From a virus, in IMG/VR virus record IMGVR_UViG_3300030617_000012, positions 1-59,144 of that record: a stretch of DNA of 59,144 nucleotides. One strand, 5' to 3'. The translations under genes were made by a program, and so were the position numbers. The first letter of the stretch is position 1. The number at the start of each line of letters is the position of its first letter. The notes beneath the pieces are model-generated. The model had not been told where the DNA came from, made no database searches, and was given only the letters and a program-made list of their open reading frames with translations. Of this stretch, positions 42,193 through 48,732 are shown in pieces.

Positions 42193-42771
42193 ATGACCGT
42201 GCCGAAAAACGAAGACAAGAGCCTGACGTACGTGACGCTTGATGGCATCCCGGGGAAGTATTTCACATGCCCAAGCTACGGGCTGATGAGCGTTGGATCG
42301 TGCGCGCGCAACTTCACCGATGCGCCGGGCGCCGTGCGCAGTGGCCGCCTGCAGAAGTGCATCGGCTGCGAGCACGGCCGTGCCCATGCGGGCGTTCCAA
42401 AGATTGAGGAAGCGCCGAAGGCTCTGCAATCTCTGCAGTATCGCCCGGTCTGCTGCCGCTGCCGGCGCGATGGCACGACGCAGGGAACGCGCCTGATCGG
42501 AAAGCTTCGCCTGGTGCGCGCTCACTCTATTTGCGTATCGTGCTTTAACCGCGAGAAGGAAGTGATCGCCGGTCGTAACTCGAAGGGCGCGAAGCCGAAA
42601 AAGTGGGGCGGTCTCTTCTACACGCGTGCCGCGTACGTCGCCGACGGGAAGGCTATCGTGGTTGACATGACCGATCCGGTTATCGACCGCATCGAGGTTG
42701 CTCTGACGATGATTCGCCGCGGCCATAAGTCGGTCGTGTGGGCACGTCCTTCCGTTTCGCGCGGGGAATGA
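42193..42771 (+). CDS. Cys-rich putative zinc protein
   Basis: 192 aa with two Cys clusters: CPSYGLMSVGSCARN with KCIGCEHGR (about 26-62), and CCRCRRDG with CVSCFNREKEV (about 88-128). These look like two zinc knuckles. A basic end with VDRIEV-type helix follows. Similar genes accompany phage replication modules; function unknown. Confidence 0.6.
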   Translation: MTVPKNEDKSLTYVTLDGIPGKYFTCPSYGLMSVGSCARNFTDAPGAVRSGRLQKCIGCEHGRAHAGVPKIEEAPKALQSLQYRPVCCRCRRDGTTQGTRLIGKLRLVRAHSICVSCFNREKEVIAGRNSKGAKPKKWGGLFYTRAAYVADGKAIVVDMTDPVIDRIEVALTMIRRGHKSVVWARPSVSRGE

Positions 42772-42772
42772 C

Positions 42773-43150
42773 ATGAACCAAATGGACCTGTTCGGCGAAG
42801 AGTCTGGCGTGCCGCTCAATGAGGCAATTAAGCGCCGTCGCAGCGCGCCCGGCTGGCAGCTTGCGCCGCACGCCTGCCGTCATTGCTTCGGTCGCGTGCT
42901 GTCGCGCTCGGTAAGCGGTGTAGTGATCGAGGTTCGCTGCGCAGAGTGCGGTGAGCACTCCCAAGGGCCTGCCGACGAGATTTGCGCGTGCGGTGCGGAC
43001 TGCGGCGATATCGGCTTCGTCCTGAAGTGCGTTCGCAATCCTAATGTGACGAAGGAGAACCCGCACGAGGTCCTGATTCGCGAAGTGCCGCGCCCGGTCG
43101 ATGAGCGCGAGCGCGCGGTGCAGAAGATGGTCCGGCTTGGCGACTTTTAG
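42773..43150 (+). CDS. Zinc-ribbon protein
   Basis: 125 aa. CRHCFGRVLSR and VRCAECGEHSQG form one Cys4 ribbon (about 35-65); CACGADCG adds further Cys. It begins one base after the previous stop. Possibly a nucleic acid-binding accessory protein; family unknown. Confidence 0.55.
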   Translation: MNQMDLFGEESGVPLNEAIKRRRSAPGWQLAPHACRHCFGRVLSRSVSGVVIEVRCAECGEHSQGPADEICACGADCGDIGFVLKCVRNPNVTKENPHEVLIREVPRPVDERERAVQKMVRLGDF

Positions 43151-43167
43151 TTCGGCCATAAATCTGC

Positions 43168-43196
43168 TTTACAAGAAGACATACGCGCAGTAGATT
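43168..43196 (+). promoter_or_regulatory. Sigma70-like promoter for the antirepressor gene
   Basis: TTTACA, 17 bases, TAGATT. ATCTGC (43162-43167) abuts the -35 box. The gene start follows 33 bases downstream of the -10. Confidence 0.75.
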
Positions 43197-43229
43197 CTGC
43201 GCAAGAACAACTTTTCAACGAGGAAAAGC

Positions 43230-43967
43230 ATGAGCGAAATTGTTCCGTTTAGTTTCGATGGCGCAGAAGTGCGCTCGGTAGTGGTAGACGGCGAGCCGCA
43301 CTTTTTTGCGCGCGACGTTGCACTGACGCTTGGCTATGCGAATCCGCTGGAGGCTGTGAGGACGCACTGCAGGGGAGTGAGGGAATTCCTCACCCCTACG
43401 GCTGGCGGCAATCAGAACGTCCGCGTCATCCCCGAGCGCGACGTGTACCGCTTGGTAATGCGCTCGAAGCTCCCGGCTGCCGAGCGTTTTGAAGAGTGGG
43501 TTGTCGGCACGGTGCTGCCGTCGATTCGCAAGACGGGCTCATATAGCGTCGCGGCTCCCGCGATTCCGAGAACTTACGCCGAGGCGCTCCGTCTCGCTGC
43601 CGACCAAGCCGAGGAGATCATCCAGAAGGCCGCGCAACTCGAAGCGCAGAAGCCTGCCGTCGAGTTCGTTGAGCGCTACGTCTCCGCCGAGGGTAACAAG
43701 GGTGTGCGTCAGGTCGCGCAGTTGCTCAACGTGCCGAACGAGCGCGAGTTCATTCAATGGCTCATCGACTCAGGCTTCATGTACCGGCTCGAAGGCGTGC
43801 TTACGCCGATGGCAAGCCAACGCCACACGGGCCGCTTCGTCATCAAGGCTGGAGTGAGCCGTACGAGCGAGCACGCATACAACACGGCCAAGTTCACGCC
43901 GAAGGGCGTCGAGTGGATCGCCGGGGAGTGGGCGAAGCACCAGGTCCGCCATCCGGAGTTTGCATAA
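43230..43967 (+). CDS. BRO-N/KilA-C antirepressor-like protein
   Basis: 245 aa. Residues 5-110 are a BRO-N (Ant) domain (VRSVVVDGEPHFFARDVALT, PERDVYRLVMRSKLPAAERF, WVVGTVLPSIRKTGSY). Residues 125-245 are a KilA-C domain (VRQVAQLLNVPNEREFIQWL, HAYNTAKFTPKGVEWIAGEW). It probably antagonises a repressor. It has its own promoter, and AGGAAAA precedes the start. Confidence 0.85.
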   Translation: MSEIVPFSFDGAEVRSVVVDGEPHFFARDVALTLGYANPLEAVRTHCRGVREFLTPTAGGNQNVRVIPERDVYRLVMRSKLPAAERFEEWVVGTVLPSIRKTGSYSVAAPAIPRTYAEALRLAADQAEEIIQKAAQLEAQKPAVEFVERYVSAEGNKGVRQVAQLLNVPNEREFIQWLIDSGFMYRLEGVLTPMASQRHTGRFVIKAGVSRTSEHAYNTAKFTPKGVEWIAGEWAKHQVRHPEFA

Positions 43968-43996
43968 TCCCGCCACTTTCCCTTTTCGAGTCGTGA

Positions 43997-44022
43997 TTTC
44001 AACCTGAAGCCTACGGTTGAAA
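43997..44022 (+). promoter_or_regulatory. Hairpin in leader of the HU-like gene
   Basis: TTTCAACC and GGTTGAAA pair across ten bases. No U run follows. It stands 25 bases before the HU-like start. Confidence 0.5.
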
Positions 44023-44047
44023 CACGATAGGAAAGGGAGAGAGCGCC

Positions 44048-44338
44048 ATGCGCGCAACTGAGTTTGTAGATGAAGTGGCCCGCAATACGCGGTTGACGAC
44101 TCCCCAAGTCGAAGAGTGCTTGAGAGCCGTCCGCGATCTGTGCGAGCGCGAGGTCCGCGCCCACGGCAAGGTCCGCATCCCCAAGCTTGTCGATATCAAA
44201 ATCACGCAGGTCTCCGAGCGCATCGTGCGCAATCCGAAGACTGGCGCTGAGTGGCTCGAAGGTCCGAGCACGCGCCTCTATGCAAAGCCATCCCCGATCT
44301 TTACTCGCCGCGTCAAAGGTGAGAAGCAAAGCATCTAA
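44048..44338 (+). CDS. HU/IHF-like DNA-bending protein
   Basis: 96 aa. The fold is recognisable: helical N-terminus (ATEFVDEVARNTRLTTPQVE), beta saddle (VRIPKLVDIKITQVSERIVR), arm with RNPKTG (about 56-61) and the closing KPSPIFTRRV. The Pro at the arm tip may be absent, so bending may be weaker than in HU. It has GGGAGAGAG before the start. It may organise viral DNA or help replication and recombination. Confidence 0.85.
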   Translation: MRATEFVDEVARNTRLTTPQVEECLRAVRDLCEREVRAHGKVRIPKLVDIKITQVSERIVRNPKTGAEWLEGPSTRLYAKPSPIFTRRVKGEKQSI

Positions 44339-44547
44339 GGCGGACGTTGCTTGGCGCGCTTGGGGATGTGTTCGCGCCGCTCCAGAATAAACCTCCCCAG
44401 CTAATGGTGTTCGTGTCGCGGGTTGGTCATTGGCTCCCGGCATTCCTCCATGCAGTGCATCGCATGAGAACAGGCTTTGGCGGACGGCGGGTAAATAGCC
44501 GCACCTAACTTTTCCTTTGCGTACCAGTCTTTTTCTTTAAAAAGTGC

Positions 44548-44577
44548 TTGCGCAGCAGATTACGCGTTTGATATAGT
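44548..44577 (+). promoter_or_regulatory. Candidate promoter of the structured RNA region
   Basis: TTGCGC, 18 bases, TATAGT. GCAGAT (44555-44560) lies in the spacer. The first tRNA-like gene begins about 210 bases downstream. Confidence 0.6.
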
Positions 44578-44788
44578 TCTCCCAACGCAGAACGCAGCAG
44601 AATTTTTCTTCCGGTCCTTGCGTGTGGATGTGCCTCTCCGGGTTGCTACCACATGCGGGATGAATGCCAGGAGTATCCGGATAGGACTGGCCTCCAAAGG
44701 GCGACGGTGAATTAGCGTTGAACGACGTACAACGAGCACGCCCCATAGCTCCGTCCGCGTTGACCGGCGATACGGTCACAAGTTTCTA

Positions 44789-44880
44789 TGCGGGGTCTTC
44801 TAGTGGCTCAGGAAACGGCTAGGCAGCCCGGATTTATCCGGTCCCCGGCTGAGACGCAGGTTCGAATCCTGTCCCCGCAC
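44789..44880 (+). tRNA. tRNA-like gene with abnormal anticodon region
   Basis: A 7-bp acceptor TGCGGGG/CCCCGCA, a D stem TTCT/AGGA with loop AGTGGCTC, and a T arm GCAGG-TTCGAAT-CCTGT are all intact. Between D and T arms there are about 42 bases instead of 22. The obvious hairpin there is CCGGA-TTTA-TCCGG, whose loop cannot present a 7-base anticodon loop. No CCA is encoded. It is either degenerate or a non-decoding tRNA mimic. Confidence 0.5.
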
Positions 44881-45064
44881 AAAGTTCCGTCGATGGGCTG
44901 ACAACCTACTGTCTTAAAAACGGCGTTGCTGCTCTGAGCCATCTAGGAGCAGTCGGGGGCCTAACCCGTAAAGATGGGCTTAACGTCAGAGCCGAGGATT
45001 TAGGCTAAACGGTAGCGCGGTCCAAGAGGGTTGTAGCTTGGAAGACTGCACTTCTCGTTGGGCG

Positions 45065-45089
45065 TGACTTGCTGGTAGAGAGAATCAGC
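45065..45089 (+). ncRNA. Repeated hairpin II, copy 1
   Basis: TGACTT, then GCTGGT-AGAGAGA-ATCAGC (6-bp stem with one G.U). The same 12-base 5' part (TGACTTGCTGGT) and stem recur at 46459. Confidence 0.55.
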
Positions 45090-45266
45090 CTTCTGTGAAA
45101 CATTGCCGATCGTGTTCGCGGACAGTAATTGATAGGCGGTTGTCGGAGCAACCTATTGAATCCCGACTGGGGGCCGTAAGCTCCCAAAGAATTGCACGGA
45201 AGTGCTCAGGATGGTCTGGGGAGTCCGACGAGGGCCGCGTCTCGGTAAAAACGCGGGAACGATTAT

Positions 45267-45342
45267 TCCCGGGCTGATTTGGGCAGGGTGGCGGGGGTGC
45301 AAACCTCGTCGCGCAGGGTTCGATGTCCCTGACTGGGAGCCA
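45267..45342 (+). tRNA. tRNA-Cys (GCA)
   Basis: 76 bases. Acceptor TCCCGGG/ACTGGGA (6 of 7 pairs, one G.U), D arm of 3 bp, anticodon stem CGGGG/CCTCG with loop GTGCAAA (anticodon GCA, U33 and A37 present), variable TCGCG, T stem CAGGG/CCCTG. The T loop TTCGATGT has eight bases instead of seven. CCA is encoded (45340-45342) and followed by GAAT. Confidence 0.65.
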
Positions 45343-45589
45343 GAATGCGTAAGCCGCTGGTATGAGAAGGCGAGGTAGGACGACGGGTGGCCTTGAAAAC
45401 CACTGGCGAGTCTGAGAAGCCGAAGCACAGAGAGGGTGGAGCATTGTCATCCGAGACTATAAGCGGCGTCCGACCCACGACACGGGTCAACAAATTGCAG
45501 CAGTAAAGAGGTCGCTTGATGATGACTAAGCCCCACTCGACCGGGAACACGTACATCCGTCTTGCCCGACGTTAAAGGGCCTCGAATTT

Positions 45590-45674
45590 GTGCAGGTGGG
45601 TGAGTGGTTAAAACCAGTGGATTGTAAATCCGCCGTCTCTGACTTCGTAGGTTCGAATCCTACCTTGCGCACCA
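45590..45674 (+). tRNA. tRNA-Tyr (GTA)
   Basis: 85 bases, type II. Acceptor GTGCAGG/CTTGCGC (all seven positions pair, two G.U), anticodon stem GTGGA/TCCGC with loop TTGTAAA (anticodon GTA), a long variable arm and T arm GTAGG-TTCGAAT-CCTAC. CCA encoded at 45672-45674. Confidence 0.88.
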
Positions 45675-45819
45675 AGAATAATGCTTCCCGCTCAGATTGT
45701 ACCGAGTGCATGCCTTCCGGTCGGGACACAGGAAAGGCCCCCAAGCGCCGGGGTATTAAAGCAGCGTGGTAGCTGCTAGTAGCGCCTTGAAAAGCCGCGA
45801 GTGGCTCGCGAATGAGCCG

Positions 45820-45902
45820 CCCGCAAAGCGCATTCTCTGAGTGCTCTTTGCGGGTCTGGATGACTACCCTTCAAGACTGACCTTATAAATGTCCATGAAG
45901 GG
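45820..45902 (+). ncRNA. Unknown structured RNA element, copy A
   Basis: Hairpin 1: CCCGCAAAG (45820-45828) pairs with CTTTGCGGG (45846-45854); above a C/U mismatch, GCATT pairs with AGTGC around loop CTCTG. A spacer with GGATG (45858-45862) follows. Hairpin 2: CCCTTCA (45867-45873) pairs with TGAAGGG (45896-45902) around a 22-base loop containing TATAAAT. Copy B repeats this design with compensatory changes. Confidence 0.7.
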
Positions 45903-45954
45903 CGCATTTGATCCCGCGTTATTACGGATTCGCGTGGCCTGCGTTATCGGGCCG

Positions 45955-46041
45955 CCCACGAAGCGCATTTTATGAGTGTTCTTCGTGGGCAATATGCCGG
46001 ATGTCCGTAACCACGAAGCCCATAAATCGGAGCCTTACGGA
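45955..46041 (+). ncRNA. Unknown structured RNA element, copy B
   Basis: Hairpin 1: CCCACGAAG (45955-45963) pairs with CTTCGTGGG (45981-45989), GCATT with AGTGT around TTATG. GGATG at 45999-46003. Hairpin 2: TCCGTAA (46004-46010) pairs with TTACGGA (46035-46041) around 24 bases containing CATAAAT. Stem positions 4 and 6 differ from copy A on both strands so that pairing is kept; hairpin 2 stems are wholly different but equally long. Confidence 0.7.
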
Positions 46042-46124
46042 ACCCGTAGCAGGCGGGGAGACCAGTGAGAGTCTGGAGCAACGAAAAACGCAGCGTGGTC
46101 CCGGCTATACGGTTCACAAGTTTT

Positions 46125-46200
46125 CGCCGGGTAGCTCAGGTGGTAGAGCGGCAGCTTGAAAAGCTGTGCGTCGGAGGTTCGAATCCTTCCCTTGCGGCCA
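46125..46200 (+). tRNA. tRNA-Phe (GAA)
   Basis: 76 bases. D stem GCTC/GAGC, anticodon stem GCAGC/GCTGT with loop TTGAAAA (anticodon GAA), T arm GGAGG-TTCGAAT-CCTTC. The acceptor CGCCGGG/CCTTGCG has one mismatch and one G.U. CCA is encoded at 46198-46200, followed by GAAT. C at position 1 and G73 are unusual for tRNA-Phe. Confidence 0.75.
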
Positions 46201-46355
46201 GAATTCCGGGGCACGCTGATAGACCGGTGGGGGAATCAAAGCCCAGCATGTCTATTCGTTCTTGTGAGTTATGACGAGACATAAACTCTACGGCGTTCGT
46301 GCCGTATCTCGCGAACCGGCTGGCTTCGTCAAACGCCCTGCGGCGCAACGCAGTT

Positions 46356-46394
46356 GGAATGATTGGGTGGTGCGAAGTCCTGGTCCTTCCGCCA
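46356..46394 (+). ncRNA. CCA-ended tRNA-minihelix-like sequence
   Basis: GGAATGA pairs with TCCTTCC (6 of 7) across 21 bases, followed by G and CCA (46392-46394), then GAAT exactly as after tRNA-Cys and tRNA-Phe. The insert GGTGCGAAGTCC looks like a worn T arm. There is no room for D or anticodon arms. Confidence 0.35.
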
Positions 46395-46458
46395 GAATTT
46401 AGAACCCGTAGTGTAAGGCGACTTCGCAGCCGCCAGTGGTAACGCCGTGAGGCGCACC

Positions 46459-46484
46459 TGACTTGCTGGTGGAAAGTAACCAGC
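46459..46484 (+). ncRNA. Repeated hairpin II, copy 2
   Basis: TGACTT then GCTGGT-GGAAAGTA-ACCAGC. The stem of copy 1 is kept and its G.U pair becomes G-C here. It lies 23 bases before an isolated T arm. Confidence 0.55.
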
Positions 46485-46506
46485 ACCTTCAAGCGTGCCC
46501 AGTTGT

Positions 46507-46530
46507 GTCGGTTCGACTCCGGCAGGCCAC
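46507..46530 (+). other. Isolated tRNA 3' end (T arm and acceptor strand)
   Basis: T arm GTCGG-TTCGACT-CCGGC followed by AGGCCAC as a 3' acceptor strand. No matching 5' strand was found within 100 bases; GTGGCCT occurs only 1.1 kb upstream at 45387. Likely a decayed tRNA gene. Confidence 0.45.
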
Positions 46531-46648
46531 GACCTAAAAGCCAAGCAAGGGATCAGCGGGCACACTTGAGGGGATCTAGCCTTTGCGTTACCCCATACGC
46601 CTTTGGATGCTAGATGCCAAAGAGACGCCATAGTATTAGGCCGCTCTC

Positions 46649-46667
46649 GCATGCTGCGTACGCATGC
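46649..46667 (+). other. Hairpin before the 46702 gene
   Basis: GCATGC-TGCGTAC-GCATGC, 6-bp perfect stem. Together with TCTAGC/GCTAGA (46575-46613) it closes the structured region. No U run. Confidence 0.4.
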
Positions 46668-46701
46668 AAACCTTTCTAATGACTCTCTAGGATTCCTAAG
46701 C

Positions 46702-47037
46702 ATGGATACGATTCAACAAGCCGCTGGCGCGGTCGAAGGCGATGTCGCTGCAGTTCAAACTGCTGACGCAACGAGCGGCGCTGTAGCGGCCGCAGTGGTC
46801 GGCGCGACGGAAGTTGGTGGTGTTGCCGCCCAAGTGATCGACGCAGCCGCTCAAGGCGCTACGGAAGCCGCTGACGCTGCACCGGGCATCGAGGCTGAAG
46901 CTAAAAACATGACCGACAGTGTTTATTCGAGGGCGGATACGCTGTTCAGCAAGGTCAAAGAAGAGATCGAAGGTCTTGTTGGACTCGCGGGCAGCGACTG
47001 GCATCTGCTGAAGGAAGCCATCGTCAAACACCTGTAA
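46702..47037 (+). CDS. Ala-rich hypothetical protein
   Basis: 111 aa from ATG 46702 (AGGATTCC upstream; earlier in-frame ATGs lie inside the structured RNA). Residues 1-65 are Ala/Val/Thr-rich with repeating AVxAADA-like steps; residues 66-111 form charged helices (SVYSRADTLFSKVKEEIEGL). Probably an amphipathic helical protein that could contact membranes. Unknown family. Confidence 0.6.
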   Translation: MDTIQQAAGAVEGDVAAVQTADATSGAVAAAVVGATEVGGVAAQVIDAAAQGATEAADAAPGIEAEAKNMTDSVYSRADTLFSKVKEEIEGLVGLAGSDWHLLKEAIVKHL

Positions 47038-47117
47038 GTCGATGTAGGACCGCTGTATCGCACCAAGCAGTAAGGCGCCCGGAGATCCCGGGCGTCTCCA
47101 TTTCTACGCGAGGAAAC

Positions 47118-47558
47118 ATGGAACTGAAGATCAAAAAGCTGGACCCGCGCGCGGTCGTTCCGGAATATGCCACGGCCGGCGCAGCGTGTTTCGATCTGGT
47201 GGCGCTTCCCGGTGAGCCGTTTGAGTTGCATCCCGGGGATAAGCATGCATGCATTTTTCGCACAGGGCTCGCGTTCGAAGTGCCGCCCGGCTGGGTGATG
47301 TCGATCTACAGCCGCAGCGGCCACGGATTCGCGAAAGCGATACGTCTCTCGAACTGCGTAGGGCAGATTGATTCGGACTACCGTGGTGAGGTCAAGGTTG
47401 CGCTGCGTTGCGATGGCGACGTGCGCGGGCATATCAATGGCGGTGATCGGATCGCGCAGGCTCGGCTTGAGCGTGCCGACCAGGTGCAGTTCGTGGTTGT
47501 AGAGGAGTTGACGGACACAGCGCGCGGCTCTGGTGGTTTCGGGAGCACTGGATCGTAG
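47118..47558 (+). CDS. dut: dUTPase
   Basis: 146 aa. Hydrolyses dUTP to dUMP, keeping uracil out of viral DNA. All five motifs are visible: AGAACFDL (1), SRSGHG (2), GQIDSDYRGEV (3, with catalytic Asp), GDRIAQARLE (4) and RGSGGFGSTG (5, P-loop-like tail). GCGAGGAAAC precedes the ATG. A strong bidirectional terminator follows. Confidence 0.92.
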   Translation: MELKIKKLDPRAVVPEYATAGAACFDLVALPGEPFELHPGDKHACIFRTGLAFEVPPGWVMSIYSRSGHGFAKAIRLSNCVGQIDSDYRGEVKVALRCDGDVRGHINGGDRIAQARLERADQVQFVVVEELTDTARGSGGFGSTGS

Positions 47559-47569
47559 CCTGCAGAAAC

Positions 47570-47597
47570 AACAAAGCCCGGTTTCCCGGGCTTTGTT
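47570..47597. terminator. Bidirectional terminator
   Basis: AACAAAGCCCGG and CCGGGCTTTGTT form a perfect 12-bp stem around TTTC. It separates the rightward dUTPase transcript from the leftward accessory operon. Confidence 0.85.
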
Positions 47598-47797
47598 CAT
47601 GGCTTCGGTCGCCGGCGGTGCTTTGCGTGACGAACCTCGATGCCTGCCGCGCGCCGCTCGGCGCATATCTCTGCGTAGAGCGGTGAGACGTAGATTGCAA
47701 CATGCGTGAGCTTGCAGAATTTCGCCGCGGCGGGGACCTTCTCCCCGGCCCGAATCATTGCGATCGCCGACAGCATGCGTTCGCTGGTTTTGTTCAT
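47597..47797 (-). CDS. Small HTH-like hypothetical protein
   Basis: 66 aa. AIAMIRAGEKVPAAAKFCKL followed by a second helix (HVAIYVSPLYAEI) resembles a simple helix-turn-helix of the kind used by phage regulators; the C-terminus is Arg/Lys-rich. It is the last gene of the leftward operon and overlaps its neighbour by four bases. Confidence 0.5.
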   Translation of the reverse strand: MNKTSERMLSAIAMIRAGEKVPAAAKFCKLTHVAIYVSPLYAEICAERRAAGIEVRHAKHRRRPKP

Positions 47798-48246
47798 GCG
47801 CGCTTGGCTTCGATCATGGCCACGAGCGCCACGTCATAGCAGAGATAGTCGCCCCAGTGAAAGTTGGCGCTGATGGCGTGCAATTCGGGACTGTCGTCCC
47901 ACTCTTGAATCACGGCGTGCAGAACCGGGAAACTGTCCGGGTCCGAGTGGCGTGCCTTCACTTCACGCCAGTACGCATTGAATTCATCGCGCACCTTCAC
48001 GGCTTCGAGGAACGAGGGCGCGGCCACGATATCGTCGGGCCCTTCGATGTTGAGCATCCACAGCTTCGTGAGTTGCGCTTCACGCGAGTAGCGAACGCCA
48101 GGCACCGAATCGAAGTTGCCCATGGAGAGCGGTTTGCGGGCCTGATGGCCGATCGTGAGGATGATGCCGTCCTCTTGTGCGCAGCGGATAAGCTGCAGCA
48201 GCTTGACGTGGTATGCGTATTCCTTGCCGATGAAAACTTTGCTCAC
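47794..48246 (-). CDS. Hypothetical protein (150 aa)
   Basis: Start at GTG 48246 (GGAG 8 bases upstream; overlaps previous stop). Reads SKVFIGKEYAYHVKLLQLIR, then ILTIGHQARKPLSMG and FNAYWREVKARHSDPDSFPV. Mixed alpha/beta; no family recognised. Confidence 0.55.
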   Translation of the reverse strand: MSKVFIGKEYAYHVKLLQLIRCAQEDGIILTIGHQARKPLSMGNFDSVPGVRYSREAQLTKLWMLNIEGPDDIVAAPSFLEAVKVRDEFNAYWREVKARHSDPDSFPVLHAVIQEWDDSPELHAISANFHWGDYLCYDVALVAMIEAKRA

Positions 48247-48515
48247 AACGCGACTCCGTATTGAGTTTCTTCTATGTCGCCTACCGATACGGTGACGACG
48301 GGGTGAATGCGGCCAGCGATCCACAGCTTGAGCGTGGCGCCGTTCTTCAGTGCTTCCAGTTCCTCTTCCGTCGGCTCCCACGCGGAGACCATGAACGGGC
48401 CGTTTTGGGTCATTACGTCGCGGATTGGCAGGGCGTTGCATTCGCCATAGCTGCCATCCCAGCCCACTGGAGCGCCGAGCGCCCGCGTCTCGCCTTCAAT
48501 TCGTTTGATTTGCAT
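48243..48515 (-). CDS. Hypothetical protein (90 aa)
   Basis: Starts MQIKRIEGETRALGAPVGWD behind AGAGGAGCGGGAG. Has WEPTEEELEALKNGATLKLW near the middle, a pattern of small phage proteins of unknown role. Overlaps both neighbours. Confidence 0.55.
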   Translation of the reverse strand: MQIKRIEGETRALGAPVGWDGSYGECNALPIRDVMTQNGPFMVSAWEPTEEELEALKNGATLKLWIAGRIHPVVTVSVGDIEETQYGVAL

Positions 48516-48732
48516 ACTTCTCCCGCTCCTCTTTGGTCCAGTGGTGGTCCGCGAAGTGCCGTGCGGCCTCGCTGATCGGAACCCACTCGTAGCATTGCCG
48601 CCCGTTACTGAAGACAAAGCAGCCTTGCGAGCGCTGAAACACGCGGATCTGCTCGCCGTGTTTCTTCGTCACCCTGCGGTCGCCTTGCTTCGGCTGCTTC
48701 CGCGCCGGGCCATACGAAATATGGATGCGCAT
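48496..48732 (-). CDS. Hypothetical protein (78 aa)
   Basis: Basic (YGPARKQPKQGDRRVTKKHG) with a C-terminal helix (EAARHFADHHWTKEEREKYA). It overlaps the next gene by 20 bases. Unknown. Confidence 0.5.
   Translation of the reverse strand: MRIHISYGPARKQPKQGDRRVTKKHGEQIRVFQRSQGCFVFSNGRQCYEWVPISEAARHFADHHWTKEEREKYANQTN

Larger units (their letters stand above)
44339..46701 (+). ncRNA. 2.3-kb gene-free, structured-RNA-rich region
   Basis: No convincing protein gene on either strand. It contains a promoter (44548-44577), three credible tRNA genes (Cys, Tyr, Phe), a tRNA-like gene without a normal anticodon loop (44789-44880), an isolated T-arm (46507-46530) and many stable hairpins. Two sequence-structure elements occur twice. 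The stretch 44339-44547 holds nothing I can name. It is probably transcribed rightward as one precursor. Confidence 0.75.

Noticed and set aside
44885-44960. Reverse-strand tRNA-Lys-like sequence with a GCTC/GAGC D arm and TTTTT loop
   Set aside because: The anticodon stem does not pair (CGCCG against GACAG) and the T loop is lost; acceptor strands do not match.
45385-45405. tRNA-Ser(TGA)-like anticodon arm GTGG-CCTTGAAAA-CCAC
   Set aside because: The closing pair of the stem is C.A, and no D arm, T arm or acceptor could be found around it.
46603-46701. Upstream extension of the 46702 gene to an ATG at 46603
   Set aside because: The extension lies in hairpin-rich RNA sequence and its start has no ribosome site, while ATG 46702 has AGGA at good spacing.
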